Source of the DNA: Polytrichum commune
Lineage: Eukaryota; Streptophyta; Polytrichopsida; Polytrichales; Polytrichaceae
NCBI GenBank assembly: GCA_950295325.1
Contig: OX485804.1
Span: forward strand, 26,162,001 to 26,226,000
DNA length: 64,000 nt
Reading direction: 5' to 3'
Shown: piece by piece, positions 51,612-64,000 of the stretch
How positions within the stretch are numbered: position 1 is the first letter of the stretch
Layout: each line of letters starts with the position of its first letter
Notes under the pieces: generated by a model
The model's database searches: none
Told to the model about the DNA's origin: nothing
Seen by the model: the letters and a program-made list of their open reading frames with translations, nothing else
Position numbers and translations under genes: made by a program

Positions 51612-52000
51612 AGGGACGGGAATAGGGGGAGGGGAGGGGAGGGTAGGGTAGGGTAGGGTAGGGGAGTGGGGCCGGAGACCGTGGGTGGATGGGGCGATGA
51701 AGAAGGGGAGGAAGGAAGGAAGGAGGGGCGCGGAGCGCAGGATGAAGCGGAGCAGGACGGAGGGTGGGAGGGGAGGGCGAGGCAGGGCAGGCCACGCAGG
51801 CGGTGGGGGAGCAGCAGCAGGTGGTGGTGGTGGTGCTGGTGCACAGTGATTGATGGTAAGTTAAGTTATTGGCTCGCTCTCGCGGTCACAGCAACGACGA
51901 CAAAAGGAACAAGGGGACTGGCCTGGACGGGGACGGAGACTCGAGAGAGAGGGAGGGAGGGACAGACACAAGGCGGAGGGAAGCAGCTAGGCTAGGGTTT
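51612..52000 (+). promoter_or_regulatory. G-tract-rich leader / proximal promoter of UPF3
   Basis: From 51612 to 51670 at least eight G-runs of three or more follow at 1-4-nt spacing, including four AGGGT units. This is an intramolecular G-quadruplex pattern on the coding strand. A GGT-repeat lies at 51820-51840 and CTAGGGTTT, a telo-box, at 51992-52000, 26 bp before the start codon. GC content rises sharply here, marking the gene's 5' end. The transcription start is unknown, so the tract could be promoter or 5' UTR. Confidence 0.55.
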
Positions 52001-52025
52001 GGGGAACCCCCATGGAGGAGGCAAG

Positions 52026-55000
52026 ATGGTGCGGATGGCACAAGAATGGCAGGGCAGCAATGCGCGACGCCGCAGCTTGGAGAGCGCGATGAAGGAGACG
52101 CAGGCACGCACCAAGGTGGTGCTGCGCCACCTGCCGCCCACCCTCTCCAACGCCGCCTTCCAGGAGCAGATCGCCGCCAAGTTCGCTGGCTCCTACACTT
52201 TATGCTCCTTCCACCCGGGCAAAACCAGGTTCGCAATCTCCTCTTCCCCTTCCTCTTGCCTAACCCTTGCGCAATCATCAACAAAACTCGCTCGCCCGCC
52301 CACCCGCTCTCTCCCTCCCTACCCCCCACATCCTCTCTGTCTTTGATTGTCCTTTTTCTGAACGATAAAAGTGGCCTGTGTCTTTTTGCCCGAGAAGGCG
52401 CTTTGTAAAACCCTCGTCAAATGCCAGGGCCGCCAATAGATTCATCGACCGGAGGTTCAAGGATTTTTTTTATATATCTTATATCAGGGGCCGTTCTTTT
52501 GCGGAGATGACATGGCAGAGACTCATTACATGTGGTGAAGAGAGGTAATCTGAAGATTCTGGTCGATGGATGGATTGCCTGGATTATGTGTCATCACGGT
52601 GCTTCTTCCCTTATCTGCATAGCTTTGTATGTGGACTCGGTGAAGTGAGAGAAACTAGGTCGTTCGTGTGTTGGTGATGACTATTGAAATGTCAGAGGCA
52701 AGCGTTTGTCTGGAGATCGACAGTTTTTGTGTAATCTCGCTCGGAATTGTGTCATGTTTGGTAATTGGCTACTTGCAGGGTGCCTTCTTGTGAATGCTTC
52801 TAAAATTGAGATCAGGGATTGCCTATATCGGTCTGTACACTTGGTTCTTTCGCTGTCCAGGAAGTTGGCACTGCATTCACTCTACTGGATATGGTTGTCC
52901 TTAACCTAATTATAAACTGGGAAAGGTAGAAGAACGTGAGCTGTTTTCCCATCTTCCGAAAATAAAATCTGGGATAAACTTATAGATTTAGTGGTTATTA
53001 TTCTTTTATGGTCTCTTGTCTGACTTTTCCTGTCTTTCTCTTTCTTGAAAGCCAATTATGGTTATGGAGCCTTTTAGATGATGTATAATGTTGGTGAATG
53101 CCTTCTTGGTTGCTCGCCTTCTACTCTTTTACCCAGTTGTTGGCAGGTGTATAGTTTGAATTCTAGCTGAGAAAATCCAAATTTGCAGGGTAACAACTCT
53201 ATGCAATTAAAAATTGTCATCCTGCAATGCCAAGCTGAGTATACTTTTTGTTGTGATAATTGACTTCTCATACTTCACACTTTGTGGTAGTGGGGCCAGT
53301 TCATATACTTTGTGCTACGGATGGGGATTATATGTGTCTTCTTGTCCTCCATGTTGTCTCTCTTTGTTGTGTACACTTTCATCTCTAAGTTCAATGAATG
53401 GCAAGGTCAATGAGGAGAGTATGCGAAACATCTTGAACATGTGAGGGACTTGTGAAGACTTTCAGCTTATTTTCCAGACATTTTTATACCATGTTCACAG
53501 ATCATGTTGGATACGAAAGTGTTATAATCATAGTTATCGTCATTTCTACCAGGTGGCAATATAGTTAAAAAGTTTTGATAGATTGGATGAACGGGTTATG
53601 AGACCTAGCTGTATCTCATTCCCACTAATAGGTCAACTTGTTTGGGGAAATAATTTAAGGAATTCTTATCACTAAGGATCTGCATTCTCTCTCTGGTTTT
53701 GTTCTGTTGTGTTCATGTGGAAAGAATTGTGCCGCACATTGGTTACTGAAGGGGATTGCATTGATGAGGGTTGCAATTACAGCAGGTTTACAACGAGGCT
53801 GTGTTTTCTTGGTCCCTCCACTTCGTTTTTTGTTCCTAAATCCAGTGAGTGCTGAGATTCTGGTGTCATGGTGTATGGCTAAATAATTCAATCGGAAATT
53901 TTGCAGTCACAAGCACCAGGTGCATTCACGGGCATACATCAATTTCAAGAAACCTGAAGATGTTATTGATTTCTACGAGGATTTCAATGGCCATGTTTTT
54001 GTTAATGAGAGAGGTACATACATTCATTCTTTTTTCAATGGCCCTTCAGTGAAACTTGGATGGGTGTGAATATTGAAGTTGTGCAGTAGATTGTTACTGC
54101 AGTAGTTTGTTGTGGGTAGTTCTTGAGTTACAATTAGCTAGCTTCACCTGCATTTAATTTGCAGTCCAACCTCACACTACAGATTTCTAGTTTCATTACC
54201 TATGACTAGTTTTCAATGAACAATAGCTGTAAGGGGTGAATCTTTCCTGGAGTGACGTGTTGCACATTCACAAAATGTTTCTCATCGTACAAGGGCTGTT
54301 GTTGATTTGTTTTCTAATTCACCTCGTTTCTTGAAATAGGTGCTCAATACAGGGCAGTGGTGGAGTATGCTCCTTACCAGCGTGTGCCAAAGCCTCGATC
54401 TAAGAAGGATGTCAGAGAGGGTACTATAATGAAAGGTATGGTTGAGGAAAGTTTCATTAGCATGTGGGGATTATTGGCAGTCATGGATATCAGGGAGAGC
54501 AGTATCCCATTGATCCACTGGCAGCTTAACCTGGTTACCTCAGTGAAGACTGAGGTACATATGATGCTTCTATGCAGTTTATTTGGTGCATGTGCATGAC
54601 TTCTCGCTATAGTCCTCTCATTTCCTTAGTCACCTTGCTACTCCTTGTGCAGACCCAGAATACATGGCATTTGTGGAGCATCTTGCTAAACCAACAGAGT
54701 ACCTACCAAGTGCAGAGGTGCAGCTGGAGCGCAGAGAAGCAGAGAAAGCTGCTTCTCTAGGTACCTATTTGGTTGTTTTCTTTCTGTCACCAATAATGCT
54801 GAAGGAATCTTGTCAATTTTGGAACATCTTAAATACTTATGTTCACAACATGTATTTCTTATAATATGATCTTTGGAGCAGCTTGCTGGGAAGGTTTTAG
54901 TAGTCCTGTTTTGCAGGAAGAGCTTGGCATGCCAGGTCAGGTTTTTGAAGAGCAACTCAGTCTTGGTCCACTAACGTCTATCAGCTTTGGGCCAGGATGT

Positions 55001-58000
55001 CTGTCTGTGTATATCACTTTGGTCTCAAAGGTAATCAGTACCTTGGTGGATTCTGTGCAGCTTCAGGAGGATCCAAGGATGCCGTGATTGTGACCCCCTT
55101 GATGGAGTTTGTACGACTTCGAAGAGCTGCTAAATCTGCACCCCAGGTAATACTCAGTATCAGAAGTTTGTTTTGCATGAATGTGCACTTGCTGTCTACA
55201 GAAGGCATTTAAAGCCCAAAGGAGTACATTGAAGGTGTAGTTTGGCTATGCAGCTGGATCATATCCTGCAATTATCTGTTAATATTAGATAACATACTAA
55301 CATCAATAAGGCAGAGTAGATTTTGATAAGATGCAATGGAAGCCATACAGTTATATAGTTACATAGCTACATAGTTCCTTCAGTTCAGTGTCACATCATT
55401 CAGATGGACCCCGTTAATGTTTCTAACAAACAGAGAGGTTCACTGTGATTGTTGTACTATTTTAGCAGGTGTAAAGTATATGTATGGTTGATGTTCTTGG
55501 GTATGGTGCTTATGTTTTTTCTGCTGTGGCACCCAACTTGCAACTATGTAGGCAATTTTTGGCTGGGCTATGTGTCTACACATTTGAGCAGTCTAAACCT
55601 TCCAAAGTCTAGATTATTTGGATGTGAGAAGTTGCTCTTATGTCGTTCTTTTCTCTATCTTGAAGTACTGGTTTCTAAACTTCAAGGTGCAAACCATCTT
55701 ACAGTTCCTATCAAGTTGGCCATTTCATAGAAATTGATAATTAAGTTTGATAAATGTGTGAACATGGTCTGTTAATACCTTAACAAGAAGTTGTGTGAAA
55801 AATGGTTTTATGGTGCAACTACCTAATGGATGTGCTTACATGGATGGTCAATTTATTGAAGCAGAGAGGGATGTCAAGCAGTGCCAAGGTTGCTGCACGG
55901 TCTGCAAATCAGACAGCTGCTGCCTACAACCTTTCTTCACAGAAACGTGCCTCAGAGAAAAATCGCCCTGGTTCGACTTTGGTAAGTGCTGCCAATTCCC
56001 TCACAGAAACAGTATAAGAAAGTGACCATGGAGGAACATGAGAATACTGTAAATTGAAATATTTTCAGAAATCTGATTTCAGCCTTGTGTACAGCAACTT
56101 GGCATCTGTCTACTTCAGGACTAGAATTGACAGATTTTAAGTTTAGAAGATCTGATGATATAGACCATTTCATGTGGGATTTTGAGTGGGCATAGCACGA
56201 GTTTTCTTAATTGATTCATGTCTACATGGACAACAGAAGATAAATTACTGGAGTGTTCAAGGCTAGTGGCAGTTGATCAGTCATAATTTCACAAATGTGG
56301 ATTGAATAATAATAATATTAATAATGTTGCTCCTGTTTCATTATGAGCTTGCTTAGTTTTTTACATAGGGCTTTGGGAGATAGTAATCTTTTGTTGCAAA
56401 ACAATCCTTTGGTGTCAGCTCTTTCTCATCACCATCCTGGTGAACATTAAGCCGACTTTCAGTTAGGAAGCAGGGATATACACCTTATGAAGTGCTCCTT
56501 GTTTGTGCAGTATGTAGCAGATAACACATCTACCAGCAAGGAAGTTTCAAACCTTGGTTCAGGGCCTCGTAGAGAAGAGCAGCAGCGCAAAGAGAGGGCA
56601 AATCTTCTTGAGCAAAAAAGAAAAGAGACAGCTGAAGGCAAAGAGAAAAAGTCAGTGCGAGAGGCTGGTGTAGTTGCTCCCTCTTCCAGCAGGACGACTC
56701 CTGGCAGTCCTCGGGTTGAATCAAACAAAGAGCGAACCATTTTTCTAATGAAAGAACCATCCGAGGCAGCACCTGGTATGTGCTGGATATATCCCATTTA
56801 AAGCATGTAAATTTTACTGTATAAGCACAGCTGTTGACAAGGATATCTTCCAAAAATTTGGTGTTTGAAAAGGGTTGATATGAGATGTCATAGTGATTTT
56901 GACATGCCGTCTGATGGTTGTGAGAGCAAGAGTGCGTTTGTATTGTAGTGTCCACTGTGAGGGCTTTGCAGGGGGGCATGCAAAATGTTTGTGATGGATT
57001 GTAAATACAAAACTTTGGTTATCAGCAGGCTTTTGATTTTTTGGGAAGTGTTGGACATGATTGTCGGTTCACAGGCTGTTTGTACAACTTGTATGCATGT
57101 TCTCACAGCTGCAGGGGTGTTTTGCAGCTCAATTAACAACAGCTGATGGTGAGCAGTCTGGATTACGACCAATCTTGCTTGGAAAGAGCCCCTCAGCTGC
57201 AGCTCTTTCAACGGAGACTGCAGCACCTGGAGATGGAAGAGAGGCGAATAAGCGTGAAATAAAGCGGAAACAAGTGGTCATTGCCAAGGACAAGGAGTTG
57301 ACTACTGTAAGTATTTGATTATTGGTTTGTATTGTGAGTTGTTGATCTTTCTCTGGTATATTATTGTCACTAGACATATCATCACAAGCTAGTGTGAACT
57401 GTGTGTGAACCTTGGCACCTTTTGGTATTATGGAAATTTTCCATGGCTTTCTCCCTGGATTGGCTGCTTATAATATTCACTTAGAAATTATTACATGAAA
57501 TTGTTGTGAGTGTGCGAGAGCAAGGTTCTGATTGGCTTTAACCTGTATGAGTGGGATCAATCAAATCTGTAGTACCTAATTCACTTCTGTCTGGGATGTC
57601 TGTTATCCCATCATTCTTATTGCCTTGTCAAGGCTTTCTGATGTGCTCAAGGTTGTAGTTGTTCATAGGAAGTTCACAAGAAGAAAGCGCCAAAAACCTA
57701 CAAACTCTTTATGTGTAATTTTACCACTGCTATCTTGGACATATGTTTACAACCTATTGCTTCTGCTAGATGAGGAATGGTGTGGTTTTATGTACATGTT
57801 ATAATTCAGTGTTCCAATGTTGACCAGCTTTTCTGATTTATGCTGAACTTTTGTCAATGCTTCTCAAGTATATTTTTATGATTTCCATATGGGCTTTAAG
57901 GAGGTCTTTGATGTTGAATAACTGAGTTGCAGTGAAAATCATATTGGAGAATATAATGAACTGTAATGTCTATTGTATTGTGGACAATGATAATACTAGA

Positions 58001-60331
58001 GAGAACATCAAAGTTGATGATTGTATATAATGTGTTCTGATAAGTAGCTCTTTCATCAGGAGGCTGGACAAGTTTTATCTTCATCCAATAGTGGTGGGGG
58101 AACAAGCAATCAACGTCATAGATCCCCTGCCCCTGCTAAATCAACAGTTGGCCTAGGTAATCAGCAACAGTCGTACCGGGCCACATCCCCTGGGGAGTCT
58201 GTATCAACACCAAAGCAGGGCCATCGACGAGAATCAGGAGGAAGGACTTCACCACGAGGCATTGTCTCTCAGAGTCAATCGCAGGCTGCGCAGGGTACCC
58301 TGGCAGGAGCTGTTGCTGAAGATGCTCAGACTCAGCAGATACCAAGTCCACAAGAGAGAGGAGGGAAACGACCTCCGCGTCCTCAAACTATTCGCTTGCT
58401 TGTCAAAGATCAGCCTGCTTCTCTTCTCACCTCTGCAGAGGTGGATTCTGAGACAGGCCACATCAATGACAAAACTACCAAGCAGATACCGGGCGAGGGT
58501 GTTCCAGTCTCTGTATCTGAACGGCATGATTCAAGGCGTTTAAGGAATAAAGATAGGCCTGACAGACCAGTTTGGACACCCCGTAGACGTGACGGTGGTA
58601 CTGCAGGGGCTGATGGAACTGTGGTCAGTAATGGGGTGACAGCATCACCTGTCAGTGCACCCACATCTGAGACTTCGTTGGGCACCCCTGCCCAGTCAGG
58701 GACTGACATGGCCCTCAAGAATGATAAAGGGGAGCGAGGGAACCATGGAAGGCATACTGGAAGAGCAGGAACTGAAAGCCGAGGTTCAGACAATCATCAA
58801 GCTCCAGGTCTGTTAATATTCATCAAATGGTAGTGCTTTGTGTTTCCAAAGGATGTACAGTCATTTTTGGTATTTGTGACATCCTTTATTCTGGATATGG
58901 GTGGCAGTCAAGTGGTATAATCAAAACATCATCACAGTTGCATGAGATCTGTGATTTGATGGTTTATTGCTTGTCTGGTCTGGTGAAGTTGTGCACAGTC
59001 TTCTGTGTGTTTACAGCCAGTACATTGCTTGATGCAGGAACTGGTGCTGTAGGTAGTACTGGCAATACTCCATCCAGCAAAACACGCCATGCAGAGGCTG
59101 GTGGCCGCAGTGCCCGTGGTGGGAGAGCTACAGGGGACCTGCAGGCAGTTGGTCAGGCTGATGGGAAGAATGAAACTGTAGTAAGCGATGGTAAAAGTCA
59201 AGGTAGCAAGCAAGCAAGGGAAAATGGGGACAGTAATATGCAGGGTTATGCAGTGCCCCAGCAACAAGTCACAGAGGATAGAAGGAAGCTGGACATCACC
59301 TTAAATGAGTCTGGTATTTACTTTTTCCACTATATTTAATTGATGGTAAAAAGATGTGGATGAGAAGAACTTGTTAGTGGTCAAATGTATGTTCGCGAAT
59401 GGGCTTATATAAAAGCTATTGGTGGTAGTACCTTCACATACAGCACCGTACTGGGTTCATGAGATGATAAACTAACATAAGCTGAGCAGTTTATTTGAAG
59501 AGCTAGTATAGAATCTTATCTGCACTAGGCTAAGAGAGCATTGTTTGGCTACTTTTTGGGACACTTTTGCATAGGGTACTATAGGTGGTTTGGATCTCTT
59601 TCATGATTTTATCATAGAAAAATGCATTAGATGCACTTTTGGTGTAGAGATCTGAGCTGTATTGATTTGAAAGCAGTTGGAGGTCATAAGCAAGGAGGCC
59701 GGCGTGATCGAAATGGCCATCAAGGACTAAAAGAGGGTGAGGGGGGGCTCATTGGGGTAGACCTTGCGAGCAAGTTAGCAAAAAGAGGTCGAGGCCCTCT
59801 ACCATTAGGAAGCAACGAGGTGGGCTTGAACATTCTCTTCAGCAGTCTGCTAGGAATTGGCATTTTCAGAATGTTGATGACTTTCTAGAAGAGATGTAGG
59901 GATGCTTCATAATCATGCTGAATGTAGATTGCATAGTTTCAAATGATATGTTCTACACAAGAAATTGGATTAAGAAGCAGTGCTGGAGACCTCTAATACT
60001 GTGCAATCTAGACACTGTCCTCTAGCTTTTTAACATGGATATAAGTAGACTTCAATTATCCAAGAGATCTGGTGTTTTGGTTTCTTCAAGCTAGAGATTG
60101 AAATAGTGGAGACTTCTTCAAAAGTGTGAAGGTCATTTAGTAATTGAAGGCTTTGGTCTTCTGCTACAATCTTTTATGAGATTGATGGTGGATACTAATG
60201 TTCAGGTTCACTAGATGGGAGGTACTTCTGGAGTATGGGTATGCGCATGCAGTCAGACTAAGCAGTCATTTGATGTGTTGATGCAGAAACAAGTATGGGT
60301 TGCTGTTCAAAAGACAGTCACGGGATCCTAA
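52026..60331 (+). CDS. UPF3: UPF3, nonsense-mediated mRNA decay factor
   Basis: Twelve exons join to 790 aa: 52026-52228, 53907-54013, 54340-54435, 54653-54760, 55061-55146, 55865-55981, 56511-56775, 57128-57306, 58060-58807, 59038-59313, 59677-59819, 60287-60331. The N-terminal Smg4/UPF3 RNA-recognition-like domain shows RTKVVLRHLPPTLS (residues 28-41), RAYINF, GHVFVNERG (96-104), VVEYAPYQRVPK and PSAEVQLERREAE. A low-complexity charged middle follows. The conserved plant C-terminal motif NKDRPDRPVWTPRRRD is at about 550-565, and the last exon KQVWVAVQKTVTGS matches the end of Arabidopsis UPF3. UPF3 shuttles between nucleus and cytoplasm, binds UPF2 and helps trigger decay of transcripts with premature stops. 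It is clearly longer than Arabidopsis UPF3 (about 480 aa), owing to the linker. ATG at 52026 is the first in frame; ATG at 52035 is the alternative. An out-of-frame ATG lies at 52011. Confidence 0.93.
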
Positions 60332-62331
60332 TGTGATTTCTACATCTGGTAATGGCTCACTGATCATCTGTTCATGCACCATTTTAGTCTTTCTTGTTAT
60401 GACTTGTTGTGTTGAGGCATTTACGCACTTCTGCTTAGAATGAAGAAGTGAAGTTTGTTGGCACATCCGCTAGTGGATAATGAAGTAGATCATTTGCACC
60501 TTTGTTGTCATGTATTTGTTATTAGGTGTCTTGTGAACATGTACAGACAGATAGCCCACTACAAATATGTGCTGTATGGGTGGCTTCACATCAGTGTTGT
60601 TTTGGAGGGAAACTATATTGGTCAATTTCTAATTAATGAGCACAGTTGTGCTATGTGGAGGCTTGTTACTGCCTACTTTGGTCAAAGCCACAAACATACG
60701 CTTCATGTGAATCTCTGTTATTAAGATATGTGCGATACCATGACTGATGTCATCATTGTTACTATCTTTGTGAAAGTGGTAGGATGGGCAGATGGTTTTG
60801 ATTTTAGAAAGTGTTGCTCAAATATGCTGCAATGATTTTCATAGTTTGGTATTCACTGAACAATGAGTATTCGCAAGTGTTTATCTAACTTGTGCATTTC
60901 TGTGCAAATTCTGTAGCATGGTTGCAGGACAGAATGGACTTCTTATGGTAGGCAGGATGCTGTTAACATTGCCTCCAATGTGGCATAACTGGCTACTCCC
61001 TCAATTCTTTTGTGGCATACCGAAACGGCAACAATTGTAACCGGTTTGGCATACAACACACAGGCTGCCACTAGAGCTGTTCAGGTTGTATATGCATACA
61101 GTGGCTCTGGTGTCAAACCCTTGGGTGATCAACATGCATGGACGGATCTTAAACGAACAAGACATATGGACTCTCGCAGAAATGACCAGGTCATTAGCTA
61201 CATACAGCTGGTCTGCAAATGACAAGTCAATGACCTACAGAAGTGAAGGAAGTACTTGTATCAAAAGTATGACAAATGTGGGGTAGAGATCTTTTGAAGC
61301 CGACGTGTTGGGCCTACTACCTCTTGCTCTGCGCCAAGTCTACGTAGAGATGTCATGGTTTGTCCATGCACTTTGTGGCCTGGACAACTTGAGGGTCCCC
61401 TGGTGTTGATTAGCATTCTTGGTGGCGAAACTCAGACATCAACTCTACAGCAAGAAGCATGAGGAGACTTGCAAACAGGCCACAGATAAAGATGCATCAG
61501 GTGTGATGGTGGAGTAAACAAGTTGATAAATCTACATCTTCCACTGGAGAAGAAGGCAGTTCAATGCACCTTTACAAGTAAACACAGGCGGAACATAAAA
61601 TTCCTCTATCTTGGTTTTGTGTCCAAGTTTGTGTGGCATGCTACTAGAGTTTTCATTTGTATACCTGGTTAACTCTTACTTGCCTTATGTGGCTCACATT
61701 TTTCGTTTTGGATGGCACTGGATCAGTTTCACCTCCCTTTTTCAATTTTCTCCAAGGTGCTTGCTACATGTTGTGAATAGGAGGGGAAGGGGGCAGATGT
61801 CTCTGACAGTTTTTAGCCATGCTCTTCTTATGAAGCTGTAAAGACCCATCTTGCAGGCTCGAATGCAAGGGGGCCGTACTGCTCGTGTTTTGTTTTATGT
61901 TTCCCTAGACATTGACAGGCCTGTATTTACAGAAAAAATAAGCATTCTAGTGTAACTAGTACAGGCAGTCTGGTGAGGGCTCCCTGAGTGCTCTCTGTCA
62001 GTGTTTTTTGGTATTGGTTTCTGTTTGTAGCTTTCAAAACATCTGAGAACTTGTAAATTGATTCACAGCTCAATGAAAGCATGTCATGCAGTGACCATCT
62101 GTTATGTGGTAGTGTTTACTGCCTCCTACCAACAGGTTTGGATTGCTTTTAGTCTGCTTTACAGTTCTGACGTGGTTATTGCATTGAGGCCCTGAATTTC
62201 ACTTCCTAGAATCTATTATTATTCTTAATTGTAGCCTTCAGGCATACTGTATTGGAAATTTATCTTTTTAATGTGACCTCGACTGCAGATTAGGCCTGCA
62301 CGAAAAAAGTTTGCAATGTCTGGGTCCTTGT
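60332..62331. other. Region downstream of UPF3 without a recognised gene
   Basis: The first few hundred bases probably contain the UPF3 3' UTR. Beyond, the base composition stays similar but no frame shows a domain or fits a splice chain. A long or alternatively spliced UPF3 3' end is possible. Confidence 0.4.
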
Positions 62332-62700
62332 TAGGTATAGACTTGGTTGAGGTGACTTAGTTTTATGCTTCCTGTAGGGTATAAATGTCTTAAGGGATGC
62401 TTTGAGCTCTTGAGACCCTTAAAACATGCCTGGAAACTTTCACAAGTTAATGCAAAACCCAATGCAGTTGAGTTTTTGGAATTCTGTGCGATTGAGTTAC
62501 GAGTTATGAAGGTCATTGACCAAGTTATAGATTTGGATGAGGTGAATTGGTTTTATACTTCCTGTAGGGTTTATATGCTTATAAGCGACGCTTTGAGCAC
62601 TTGGGCTTTAATGTGCTTGGAAATTATCAAGAGACTTTCAAAGGAGAGTATCTGATGTAATTGAGTCCATGGAATTCTGAGCGATATACCAATGACCCAA
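62332..62700 (+). repeat. Diverged tandem duplication (~190-200 bp, two copies)
   Basis: CTTCCTGTAGGGT occurs at 62368 and 62558, each preceded by TTGRWTGAGGTGAMTTRGTTTTAT-like sequence (described in IUPAC code). GGAATTCTG with GCGAT recurs at about 62478 and 62681. The offset grows from 190 to about 203 bp, showing small indels. Both copies read partly open but no protein family is recognised; they may be part of a retrotransposon end. Confidence 0.75.
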
Positions 62701-63448
62701 GGTGCTTTCTTAGCATTTTCAAGGGATTAAACAGGCTCCCCCTATTCTGGATATTGCCGTAAACCTGTTATTTTTATTTTTTCTGTTTCAGAAAAGCTAA
62801 GAACCTCGACAAATGAATACCTCATTGTGCCATTTTGATAAACATTGACACCAATTTCTTCAATGTACATGTTCCATTTGTTTAAGGTCCATCTACCACA
62901 AGGTGGGCAGCAAACCCTATCTTACCCTGTACCAAAGGTAGTCTTGAGCATGATAGAGCCAATGGATTCAAATTTTAGTGTTATAATCTTTAATACATTA
63001 TTATTAGCAGTCATTTCGAGAAATGAACACTCTCAAATTTCTTAATTTCTCGTCTATGTCATAATCAATGTATGGGGAGTACCGAAGTTTAGTTCGAGCT
63101 AGCCGATTTTTTTTGGAGATTTCTGCATGAGTTTGCAATGATTCGGATGAGGTACTGATGTAAAATTGTCGAGGCCAGGAATTGACTGATTCAAGGGAGA
63201 ATAGACTGGCAATATGGCCGGTTAAGGCATCATAGTTTGGGATTTTGACTGAGCCAATTTTTATTATTTTAGGCAAGTAGCCAAAGGGACTAGGGATAGG
63301 GTACAAATTTTTACTAGGGTAACACTAGAGTCATAAGGTCCAAAACCATGGAGGCTAATTTATGGTTGGTTCCATTGTTATTGGGCCGATTACGGTTTTG
63401 AGGCTCTAAGCAGCTAGGGAACCTTCCTTATGAGCACAAGAAGAGTTT

Positions 63449-63505
63449 GAGCTTCTCTTTGGCTTATGTGCTTTGGCTTTGGTGCTTTGGCTTCTATTTG
63501 GCTTC
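63449..63505 (+). repeat. CTTTGGCTT-rich short repeat
   Basis: CTTTGGCTT and close variants occur five or six times within 60 bp, giving a periodic purine-pyrimidine tract upstream of the hAT fragment. Confidence 0.6.
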
Positions 63506-63740
63506 ACGCCCAGTGGGTGGCTTCGTGCTTGTGACAAAGAGATGATCCAGAGGTTGGATTTTCCGGAGGTGAAGAGAGAGCCAAAGAGGAGAGGGGACTT
63601 AGGGGAGAAGAAGGGTTTGCAAGTACTAGTGTTTATCTGAATCCTCCGACATTGGGTTTGGGACATCCCTTGTGAATGCAATTGCTTGTAAGGGTGAGTT
63701 TTTAGCCTTCAAATTGTAGGCTACTATCAAATGGGGGGAT

Positions 63741-63986
63741 TAGACTTGTATGGACTTATGGGGCATGATTACATGGAATCATTCCTTGCAAACCCAATAT
63801 CCTAATTTGTTTGTCCTTGTTGATTTGGCTAGAATACAATGTGGATCAAAAACCACTTGTGAAAGAGCGTTCAGTGTCCAAAATTTAATCAAAACGCAAG
63901 TAAGAAACATGCTTGGAAGCAAAAATTTGGAAGCTATGCTTAGAATTGCTTTGGAAGGGCCAAATGAGAACTTCGATAATATCTGA
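63741..63986 (+). pseudogene. hAT transposase C-terminal dimerisation domain, fragment
   Basis: The frame reads W, then QTQYPNLFVLVDLARIQCGS, TCERAFSVQNLIKTQVRN and LEAMLRIALEGP before TGA at 63984. This is the hAT C-terminal dimerisation domain (YP-x-L ... S/C-ER-x-FS ... IKT-x-x-RN-x-L ... L-x-L-x-I). An in-frame stop lies just upstream of the first Met codon (63750), and no zinc finger or catalytic RNase H-like region precedes it, so this is a truncated or spliced remnant at the window edge. It could have supplied activity for hAT-like MITEs, which is speculation. Confidence 0.85.
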
Positions 63987-64000
63987 TTCATTGAAGAGGC

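Noticed and set aside
58410-58793. 127-codon minus-strand frame opposite UPF3 exon 9
   Set aside because: It is a shadow of the UPF3 coding strand, whose frame carries the conserved family motif.

Overview
This is a land-plant nuclear window. Four multi-exon genes with GT-AG introns sit among AT-rich blocks of small inverted-repeat elements, decayed LINEs and tandem repeats. The gene set (a helicase-less Dicer, an NRT1/PTR transporter, AP-3 beta, UPF3) and the compact gene islands in repeat-rich DNA suggest a bryophyte, most likely a moss. The strongest pointer is the helicase-less Dicer, which resembles the minimal Dicer-like (mDCL) protein known from Physcomitrium patens. No species can be named from the sequence alone.

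Layout. 1-6.2 kb: AT-rich DNA with no gene. 6.2-8.2 kb: a ~315-bp tandem array broken by a G/C-ended element with an 8-bp target duplication. 8.3-10.3 kb: higher-GC leader region with a ~195-bp imperfect tandem repeat. 10.3-15.7 kb (+): minimal Dicer, 12 exons, 836 aa. 15.9-20.0 kb (-): NPF/PTR transporter, 6 coding exons, 611 aa, convergent with the Dicer. 20-26 kb: no gene, with dispersed repeats. 26.0-34.7 kb (-): AP-3 beta adaptin, 11 exons, 1204 aa, with a terminal-inverted-repeat element in an intron. 35-51.5 kb: gene-poor repeat block with at least five inverted-repeat elements, two decayed LINE copies and an unusual array of short hairpins with a conserved loop. 52.0-60.3 kb (+): UPF3, 12 exons, 790 aa, behind a G-tract-rich leader. 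62.3-64 kb: a diverged tandem duplication and the C-terminal dimerisation domain of a hAT transposase.

All four gene models were joined exon by exon and stay in frame across every junction to a stop. Functionally, the Dicer (small-RNA production) and UPF3 (nonsense-mediated decay) are RNA-control genes; AP-3 beta (vacuolar sorting) and the transporter are unrelated neighbours. Nothing indicates that the four act as a cluster.

Main points to check: (1) the second RNase III domain of the minimal Dicer has Gln where the fourth metal-binding Glu is expected, while the first domain is complete; (2) at 37.2-38.6 kb about a dozen short hairpins share a GTCT-like loop while their stems change in a pairing-preserving way, interrupted by two inserted elements; (3) several families of short non-autonomous elements with clear termini.
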